Below the pieces are notes generated by a model that saw only the letters and a list, made by a program, of their open reading frames with translations, was not told the DNA's origin and ran no database searches. From Macrocystis pyrifera (lineage: Eukaryota; Sar; Phaeophyceae; Laminariales; Laminariaceae), in NCBI GenBank assembly GCA_031763025.1, contig JASSKH010000012.1, positions 3,162,001 through 3,226,000 of the forward strand: a DNA stretch of 64,000 nt, written 5' to 3'. Each line of letters begins with the position of its first letter. Within the stretch, counting starts at the first letter, position 1. Positions 35,638 through 45,900 of the stretch are shown one piece after another. A program made the translations under genes and the position numbers.

Positions 35638-38600
35638 TTCACCCTTCCTATAACCCCATCGTTTGCGATATCCATTTTATTCCTCCTCCCCCCCCCCCCC
35701 CCTTCTGCTGCCCCACTCCATCCCCCATTCCCCTCCTTCCTAAATTTTATGCTTGTGTGTTAAGATGGCATTCATACCCCCCCTCCCCCCGTTCTGCTCT
35801 ATTTAACCCATTGTTTGCGATGTCCATCTTATTCTGTCTGCCCGCTTCCCGCCCCTCTCCACCCCCCCCCTCCCCCCCTCCCTTGTTTTTTTTTTCCCCT
35901 CAACTTTATGCTTGTTTGTTGAAGGGCCGACTACTTGGAGAAGGCTCTAGGGGACGTCCGCAAGTACCACCCCGGGAGCTCAAAGGGGGTGGCGTTTTCG
36001 ATGCCGGTGATCGTCTCGCAAGACGGCACCCACTCGGAAGTGACTATGGCCATATCTAACTTCAAGGTGATTGGCGCCTACTTACAGTATTTTTTTTTGT
36101 GTGTGTGTGTGTGTGTGTGTGTTTTTTTTCTCACCACCCTTCCACCAGAGGGGCGTTCGAAACAAAAAAAAATGCCACGCCGTACAATTTTGTGTTCGCC
36201 GTGTAGACACAGCGGAGGGTGGTTCTCTAGAACTAAGCGAAAACAAAGATGTTGAAAAAAGTTGTTGAGGGCATGCCAGAGCGAGGGAGGGAGGGAGGGA
36301 GGGAGGGAGGGAGGGAGGGAAGGCGTTTTCGTCCTGTGATCACAACGCTCGGGCTGGTTTTCGATTCTGACCTCTGTAAGCGGGGTATTTCATTTTCTCT
36401 TTGTTCACGTGCGCCCCTGCCTCCACATGTAAATCTTATTGTATAAATACGTGCGGTTTTTAGTATACACATGGTGGGAGTCGAACCCACGAATCCGTAG
36501 GACCGGTGATTTGAAGCCAAGCTATAGCGACACCATGCTTGCCTCTGCTGAGGCTTGGGTTACGTATGTGTACTACTTGAGTAGTACGTAGAAGAAGTTC
36601 CTTGTTTTTTCTTTCTGAGGGGTTGTTCCACTGCGGAGATGTTGTCGGTGACCGTTGAATAGATTCTGGCGATAATTGAGCTTGAGAAACAGCAACAGCT
36701 GCTGCGTTGCTGTGTGCTGTGTGCTGCGTGCTTCATGCTGCTGTTGTTGCTGTTTTTGTTGCGTTGACTTCGTCGTAGTTAGCAGTGTTGTTGCTGTTGA
36801 TCTTATTACGGGGGTCCATAGTTAACGGGACCAAATTTTGTTAGTAAAAATAGGCAAATATATAGGTTTTTATGTACACCATAGGTCCTGTTAACTATGG
36901 ACCCCCGTAATAACAACATTAGCCTACGTACCACCAGAATCTAGCCCGTCCGTGCTGACGATTGATTGATTCCAAGGTATACACCAATGAGGCGGATGAT
37001 GATCTATCTGATCTATCTGCTGTATTTCTATTGTATATCGTATCAAAGCCTGCCGCTGTGAGCCGCTTGCTGTACACAGGGTCCATGTGGTAGTGCAGAT
37101 CCAACTCAGGGACCAGGCGGTACAGGGTGCAGACTGTACAACTCCCACCCGACAACGTGAGCGAGTTCATTCAGATCACGATTCTATCTATCTCTCTATC
37201 TATATATCTGCCATGAAAGATCTAGATCATGAACTGTGGGAATCGATGATCTGTTAGATGATCTGTCTGAGGTGTGTGTTGGTGTCCTCAAACTCCCCCC
37301 CCCCCCGCTGATGCCGCCGCCGCCGCCGTTCGCTGTTTGTGTACCCCAAACCTGCTCCGTCCCCTCGTGCGTCACCTTGTCTTCTTTTTCTTTATCCTTT
37401 TGAGCAGGATTCGATGTCGCGGATCGCCCCGGTTATCCACATCCAACACACGCCTCCCCCTCGAGAAAACCGCGGGTATTTCAAGCTCTCGGCTCACTAC
37501 AAGTGGGCTCTCTCTCCCAGGTAGGCCGGCAATTGGCCTGGGCGACAACGTCCTTGGGCTTTGTGCGTTGGGCTTGGTGTGGGATGCTTTTTGCAGTACG
37601 TGGGATTGGGTAAGCTTTCTAAATATTTTTGTAGGTGCTTCTCTCGCCCTCTTCCGCTGCTTCTTCTCCTTCCCGTTCCCATTCCCGATCCCGTTCCCGC
37701 CCCCCTTCGCCTTCCTCTCCCCCGTCCCTTTTCCGTTTCCATTCTCGTTCCCACTCCCGTACCCCTTCGCCTCCCTCTCCCCATCCCCATCCCCTCTGCC
37801 TTTCTCTTCCCTTTTATGTTTCTGTTCCCATCCCCAATCCCATTCCCATTCCCGTCCCACTTCGCCTGCCCCCATCCCCATCCCGTTCCCCTTGATTTTC
37901 CCGTTCCCGATCCGTTCCGGTTCCTCTTCCCGTTCCCGCTCCCGCTCCCGTCCCCATTCCTGTTCCCGTCCCACTCCGCGTTCCTCTCCCTCCCCCCCTC
38001 CCTCTGCCCGCTCCCGTTTTCGTTCCTCTCTTCTTCCCGTTCCCGTTCCTTTTCCCGCTTCTGCCCCCCCCCCCCCCCCCCCCCGCCGCGCGCGCTTGCC
38101 CGATGTTTGGTCGCGTCCCTTGGTGCAGGCTTTCGATGAGTTGTTCAGGGACGACTATAACACCGCCCTCGTAAACAACGTAATAATTTTAGAGGAGGAC
38201 CTCTCTATAGGTGAGAGCACAGGATAGTGTATAGCCTCAATCTACTACATCGTTCCTTCTGCACGGCACATACAGTAGGATCTAAGTACACTATTAATGG
38301 TCTAGGCCCACGAACAACGAAATGAACCCAACAAGAACATAAGACTCATTGTCCGGGGTGAGGGGGGAAGGGGGGCGGCGGGCGACCCGTAAGAAATTTG
38401 GACGTAAGAAAATGTGCTCAGCGGTAAGCGCTACAGTAAATATTCTACAATAGCATATGCTCGAGGTCAAGCAAAGATAGATGGCGTCACAATGTTATTG
38501 CAAGGCTTGCTCAGTTTAGGTGTTTCTTGTTGACTGGCCTATACTGCTGGAAGGAGTTCGCGGAGTTTTTTTTTTATTTACCAGCAGGTACCTGGTATCA

Positions 38601-39266
38601 TGATATTACTCGAGTTGTGTTTCCGTTCGGAATGCGGCAAGTTGAAAAAAGGGGGAAACATGTAGAACGCTGGCTTTTGTCCTATTTTTTTCATGGACCA
38701 GGTATGCTGAAAAAAACAAACCTCACGTGTGCTTCCCCTCCCTTGTCCCCCCCCCCCCTCGTCGTTAACGTTTCAAAGAAGCAAAATCGGATTTTTTTGG
38801 TCGGTGCAACTGGTCACTTTTTGTCGTGTGTTTTTTTATTAGTTTGTTTGTTCGTTGATTGATTTATTTTAGCCTCATGTTCGTCTCTGTGCCCCCTTCC
38901 CCCCCTGCTGGCGAACGCTTCAAAAAATTGCATGTCTGGGAACGGGGCCATGAAAAAAACGGGCCGGTTTGTTTGTTGTGCCTGCCCGTTTGCTTGTTTG
39001 TTTGTTTGTTTGTTTGCTTGCTTGCTTGTTCGTTTGTTTGTTTTTCTGATTCGAGTACCGCAGTACAGGAGCCGCTACACTAGTTATAACATACCAGGTA
39101 TCCCCTTAGGGCGGAAATGTAAGAACCACTAGATATCGATATTTATACACGAATGGTCCTTATATTCCCGTCCAGTGTCAATTCTCTAGTACCCCCATAT
39201 AGACAACGCCAGACTCTTTCGAGTATTCTTGCGCGATGGCGCCCCTGTAGGACGCGGACGAAACTC

Positions 39267-39306
<40 letters not shown>

Positions 39307-39994
39307 CCCGCCTGATCGTGAACGCCTCCGTGTCAATTCTCTATTATCCCCATTTACACAGCGCCAGACTTTTTCGAGTATTTTTCGGCGATGGCACCCC
39401 TGTTGGACGCGGACGAAACGCTCATGGCGGTTTCAGCCTGGAACGACAATGGACAGGCCGCGAATGTCAAGGTGGGGTGTTTGAAGGGGGGGGGGGAGGA
39501 GGGTACTTGTTTGTTGCTTGCCTTAAGTCATTTGGCCATTTCACCACGCCTCCGGTTCGAGACGGAACTATATTTTCCTGCTTCTACTGAAATAGAGACA
39601 CTTCCAACGTTTGGGCGCTCAATACGTTTTTTCCCATGTATTTGATGTGGAGAGAGGGTTGTCATGCATGGCCATAGTAGCTGTATGATTGTAAGAGACC
39701 CTCGCATCCCTGCCACCCCAGGATGGATGGGGCACGTCGGGTTTTGCACCGACCATGCAGACATTTATTTTTTGCTAGCACCAAGCCAGGCGCGAAGCAA
39801 GCGCGGCGAGGTGTTCGTCCAGTCGCGTGAAGAGTAGGCTGCAGTCCTACTTTTTCAAGAACCGCCTGTGAAGCGGACTTTGGCACCTTGTGCACCCCTT
39901 CTTGCATGCCCCGTATTCATGTAGATATGAACATACTTACGTTCTTTATATTTCGGTACGGATTGGTGTGGATGGCAGCTTCGAATGAACGGGT

Positions 39995-40046
<52 letters not shown>

Positions 40047-42877
40047 GGGGGGGTATAGCTGTTTTGTGGCGCGATCTGCCGCTTGTTTGGGTTGGGCGAG
40101 AGGTTAGCTGTTTAAGCGAGGTTACTATTCTTAATTTCCACGTCTGTATCACGGGTCGGGTCAAACCTCGCGGGTCAGGTCGGGGGTCGGGTCGGGTCGG
40201 GTCGAAATTCCACGTCTGTATCACGGGTCAGGTCAAACCTCGCGGGTCAGGTCGGGTCGGGTCTGGTAACCCAACGCATCCCGATCCGTGAGGGTTCGAA
40301 AGCCTCCTCCTGACCCGGCCTGTTGGCCCGACCTTCGTCCCGACCCGCGGACCGGGTGCATGCATGACCCGTGAAGAGCCTATTAAAACAGTCCAGTCTG
40401 GGCGTAAATATAAAGAACTGTTTGTATTGATATTAATCTATAAACGTTCCTTATATTCCCGAACAGCCCAGAGTGGCAGGGCACACCTTAGTAGTAGGGC
40501 ATGCCCTTACCTTACCTCGTCGATCGACTGAAAATCTCCGAAAAAAAAAAAAAACAAAAAAAAACGTGCACTTGTGCTTTTTTTTTCAGGGCCCTGCCGT
40601 GGTTGATGACCCCAAACCGACGGGTCGGGCCAGGAAGGTTTCTCGCGAGTCGGGATGGGTCGGGTCAGGAAGGTTTCTCGCGAGTCGGGATGGGTCGGGT
40701 CAGGGGTTTCCAGACTCTCACGTGTAGCGTCAGGGGTCTTGTCGCCCGACCCGACCCGACCCGACATGATGCGCGGGTTTTCAACTCTTTTGGGGATAAA
40801 CTACTTAGAATTAGAGTGGTTAGTCCCAAAAACGGACTGCAGCTAAAAAGGGTCTGTCTAAGAGGGTCACCCCGACCCGTGGAACAGGCTTGCTTATTCT
40901 TTCTGTGCCTTCCACAATTCCACCGGCAGCGCACCCAGTTGATACCCTCCAGCGCAAGTGCTCTGGCGAGAGCTACCCTATACTTTCGTACCTGACGTAT
41001 TTTTTTGTGTCGTGTGACGAAAGCTGGTGCCGTGGTTGGTGTTTGTGGGGGTGGTGGTCGTGGTGGTGGCCGCGCCGTGGCCGCGTGCAGCGTTGTTGTT
41101 GCTGTTGCTTCTGGTGGTGGTATTTTCAAGATTCCTCCCGATACCGTCATTGGTTAGCGTTCCGTCTAAGGGTTGCAAACTGTTTCTTTTATGCGAACCT
41201 GCGGGTTGCAAAAAGGCTCTCGCTCGCTCCCCTGACGATCATTCTTGCCGACATAACTATTACGGAGGACCATAGTGAATGGGACCCACGGTACACACCA
41301 AAACCTATATATTTTACCTATTTTTGCTGACAATAGTTGATCCTATTTACTGGCCCCCCCCGTAGTACGTGTGGTGTGGTACAGTAACAGGATCACAAGA
41401 CAGCTCGGTACGTACGAGGAGTGCCCAAAATTTCTTGCCATATTTTTCTCGCAGTATCAGGACAACAGGGCAGAGTATGCGTGCTAAAAAATCTCAACAA
41501 ATTATTCTCGTGGGCGTGCGGACAACCGTGGGCAGTACGACGAAGTGCAAGCGCACTTATTTCCCGGGCTGGGCTGGGCGCCCCCCCCCCGCCCCCCCCC
41601 AACAGCAATTTACCATTTACCATCTCACCAGGTATATTTTTTACGGCATCAGGACAGCAAGGCAGCTATTACGAGGGTCCATAGTTAATAGGACCTATGG
41701 TTGTTGATTGTACTCAAGAAACACGACGTATAAGATCCATGGTACAATCAACGTCCCCCCTACTCCATATACACGACCATACTGTGTGCGTGATCAATAT
41801 TCCCCTCAGCTCTGTACATGAAAATGTACTACATCGCAGGGCTGATACATCTCAATACAAATATCAACTCGAATCAAACTCAAAAAGTCAAAAATCCAAT
41901 CTGAAACTCAAAAAATCAAATTCTTGAATCAAACACTCACATCCTCAAATCAGTATTCAAATGCTCAAATCCCCAGCCTCTCTGTTGCAAACACATGAAA
42001 CTCTCGAAATCCAATGCCAGGTAACGGCATTCTTCTCGGATTCAGTCAGGTAAAACGGCATTTTCCGCGGAATTGGTCCAAAGATATTCAGTGGAATCTC
42101 GTCGACTTAGTACAGTGATCTCCGGGGCCCTCCCCTCGCCAAACGCTACTGGTGTCTACAGGCACACTATCATAACCATTCGTATTGTCTCCAGCGCGCA
42201 GGGTATTGGGATATCGGGGTATTGTGTGCCCACCAATGCCACTCGTCAGGTGTAACCCTATACTACATGTGAGGCGAGTCAACTCGACAGCGAGGATGTA
42301 ATATAAGAGGAATTCCGTGTCATGTCTGGAGTCAGCCGCGCGTTCCCGTGCCAGCTGCGCCTATACCTTTAGAGATCAATCAACAATGGTATATACATAA
42401 AAACCTATATATTTGCCTATTTTTACTAGCAATACTATTTGGTCCTATTTACTATGGTCCCCCGTAATAGCTCTTCGCGCCAGTAGTGCAAACAAACATG
42501 TTTTTTGTTTCCCCCGGCTTGGGCTGATCTCCTGCCAACGTCGTTCTTGCGGTGTCAGGACAAGAGGGCAGTAGTGCTAAACATTTTCTTTTCACGTTGT
42601 TATTTTCACTCTACCGCGTCAGGACAACGAGGCAGTAGTACGAACCGACTTCTTTCCCGGACTGGGCTGGATGCTCCCTCGGCGGGTGTGGGACGAAGTC
42701 GCCGCGGACTGGCCACAGGCCTACTGGGACGACTGGATCAGGGAGCCGCCGCAAAGACAAGGCCGTCAGTTCATTAGACCAGAAATTTGCAGGACGTATC
42801 ATTTCGGGCGGAAGGTGGGTGGATGGGTGGGTGGGGATGGCGTGGGTTATGGATGGGAAGGCGGGGGGTTGGGCGTG

Positions 42878-42911
<34 letters not shown>

Positions 42912-45900
42912 GTACTCACTATCATGCATGGCCGTAGTCGGTTGACCATAGACCCTCGCATCCTTACAATGCCGGGACGGAGCATGCTGGGTTTTCACTG
43001 ACCAGGCAGACATTGCTTGCACCAAGCGCGAAGCGCCGTGAGGTGTTGGGCGAGTCGCATGAAGGGTGAGCTGCATCCTACTAAGAACCGCTTTAGAGGC
43101 GGATTTTCTTGCATTTGGATGACAGCTTCAATGATTTGATTTAATTTCTGGTGTGGCCACTTCCAGAGACAGCAATGGGTTTACTATGGAACTGCCTCGT
43201 GAGTGCCTCACCATATACACACTACGTGATACGATCATCCCCCTTGTGCGGAGTAAAGATTCTCCGCGCACAAAAATGATCTAACTCGACCGCCAGCCGT
43301 GGTAACCGCCAGAAAAAAAAAAAAAACGTTACCCTGGCTGTCTAGCTCACGCAGTGAGAGGCGTTTTTTACAGCGTCGTCGCCAACCGACGCCAACCCAA
43401 CCTATATACCAGGTATATAATAGGGGGGGGGGGTGGGTGGTTGCGTGGGGGGGCGTAATCACGCGAATACTCTCTTAAGCTCCTCTTGGTTACTTCGTGC
43501 GGTGTGGTGTGGTGTGTGTATGCTTGTGCGCGTTCGTGCATACGTCTAACTTGGGTGCCCTCGTTGACGTTCGCCTTACGTCTTCCTGTGCCCGTATGCT
43601 GCCAGGGTGGGGCCTCCAACAACCAGTTCGGGTCGCACCTGGAGAGCATCAAGCTCAACGACGAACCCGTGAGTAACCGAATGGGCAATTTCACGAAGAA
43701 CAAAAAAAATCATGCGACTACGAATAGGAGATCGAGGATCTATGTATTTTTTCCACACGGTACGTACGTTTCCGGGTTATAGATCGACTGTTCGCTATCA
43801 GCTTCGGGCATGGAAATCGAGTTTCGTTTTCTTCGAACGCTTCGTAAATACCTCGTGAAAGCCTCCTATATATGTATTCGTTAGTTGGCATCGGTTGGCG
43901 ACGACACTGTAAAACACGCTTATCACTGCGTGAGCTAGACAGCCAGGGTACCGTTTTTTTTTTTTTTGCGGCTACCACGGCTGGCGGTCGAGTTAGATCA
44001 TTTTTTGTGCGGGGAGAATCTTTACTCCGCACAAAGGGGATGATCGTATCACGTAGAGTGTATATGGTGAGGCACCCACGAGGCAGTTACATGGTAAACC
44101 CAATGCTGTCTCTGGAAGTGGCCACACCAGGAAATACATCAATTCTTTGACGCTGTCGTCCATATGCAAGAAAATCCGAAGCGGTCCTTTGTAGGACGCA
44201 GCTCATCTCACCCTTCATGCGATTCGCCCAACACCTCACGTTTCGCGTCGCGCTTGATTCAAGCAATGTCTACCCGGTCGGTGAAAACCCGACATGCTCC
44301 TCCCCCGCATTGTAGGGATTCGAGGGTCTATGGTCGTACGGCTACGGCCACGAACGATAATGAGCACCCCCCCCCCCCCCCCCCCTCCCCCTGCCCCGCC
44401 CCCCCAAGCAGATACCCGTTTTATGACCGAAGCCAACAGATTTGGTACCCGAACACCCTCCGCACCCCGAGCAGATACCCGAGTATGACCGAAGCCAACA
44501 GAGTTGGTACCCGGTTACCTCAGAGCGTACTCGGTATGTCCCACCAGTACTAGAGTAGACACATCGCTGAAGTGTTACCCCCCCCCGCCTCTCGCGAAGA
44601 AATCCCCCAAACGTTTCATATATACATGGAAGAAAAGTTTTAGCGCCCTATTGTTGGAGGTGTCTCTAATACGAGTACGAGCGGTGCTCCACATCGAAAA
44701 GGACGCATGACCAATGGTCAAATTCCGAAGGCAAACAAAAAATGAGCCGCCCCCCCCCCCCCCCCCCCTCTTGCGCCCCACCTCTTCCTGCTTGCCCGCG
44801 ATGCCCCCCTCTCTCTGCTGTCCAGGTGCCATTCCGAGAGATGGATTTGTCATACTTAGAGCCGGAGGCTTTCTCGAATTGGTTCGGCGGTAGCGTCAAG
44901 AAAGCACCATCAGCATCTGTGGCGGCTGTAAAGTCGGCGAACCCCATGCCACCGGTAAGCAAAGCGGGGTTTTGTGGTAGAAAGGGGATGGCGTTGTGCG
45001 CCCGGGAGGGGGGGCGGAGGGGGGGGGGGGGGGGGGGCGCTACAGTAGTATAGCGCCGTCGACGAGCCCCATGGCGCCGGTAAGCAAAGTGGGGTTTGTT
45101 GCAGGAAGGGGACGGCGTTATGCGCCCGGGAGGGAGGCGGGGGGCGGTTAGGAAAGCGCTAACAGCGTGTTGCGTCTGCCGTGGCTGTAAAGTCGACGAG
45201 CCCCATGTCACCGGGAAGAAAATCGAGATTTATGGTAGAAAGGGGATGGCGTTATGCACCCCGGAAAGGGGAAGGGGGTACTTTTTTTGTTGCTTGCCTT
45301 AGTCATTTGACCATTGACCACGCATCCCTTTCGAGACGGAGCACCGTTACTTGTGAAGCGCCAACAGCGTCTGCGCGGCCGTGAAATCGACAAGCCCCAT
45401 GGCACCGTAAGCTAAGCAAAGCGAGGCTTTAGTGGTAGGAAGGGGATGGCGTTATGCACTCGGGAGGGAGGGAGGGGGTGGGAAGCAGGGGCTACTCATG
45501 TCATGCATGACTGTATTCGTATGACCGGGGGTGGGGCGTAATTAAAGCGAAAACCGCCTTCGCGGCGGCCTCTGAAGTCGACGAGCCCCCTGCAACAGAC
45601 TACGAAAATATGCTATTACGGGGGACCGTAGTAAACCGGACCGAATTTTGTTAGTAAAAAATACCTAAATATATAGGTTTTTATGCATGCCACAGGTCCT
45701 GTTAACTATGGACCCCCGTAATACGTACGTATGCGTGTAGGATACCTGAGAAGTTTGTTTTGGGCGTCTCAAGGTCTTTTTTAGCCGCATTATGCTGGTT
45801 TTGTGTGAGGGGGGGCGGTCGGTCATTGCGGTTCGAAACCGCGATCTCTTAGATTCTTGATATCGATATGGGACTCATGGTTTTGCAGTTGAACGGGGAT

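Larger units (their letters stand above)
41370..42622 (+). repeat. Degenerate copies of the acceptor and start of the next GnT-I exon
   Basis: The true exon start 'gtcaggacaacgaggcagta' (42619) and its continuation 'ttcccggactgggctgga' have earlier echoes: 'tatcaggacaacagggcaga' at 41454 with 'tttcccgggctgggctgggc' at 41560; 'catcaggacagcaaggcagc' at 41647; 'gtttcccccggcttgggctg' at 42508; and 'tgtcaggacaagagggcagt' at 42554. Each echo keeps the CAG acceptor but has stops or lost frame. A MITE and the LTR-like element inserted among them. Confidence 0.7.

Noticed and set aside
37274..38227. 317-aa plus-strand open frame
   Set aside because: Only the pieces 37597-37609 and 38129-38210 are GnT-I coding; the rest is the pyrimidine satellite read through.
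40589..40620. Possible extra GnT-I exon GPAVVDDPKP after 'tttttttcag'
   Set aside because: The exons at 39471 and 42623 join in frame with the expected length between NDNG and RTDFF, so no exon is needed here.
45826..45848. B-box-like 'gcggttcgaaaccgc' suggesting a tRNA
   Set aside because: It is only a small hairpin; no A box, acceptor stem or D arm could be placed around it.
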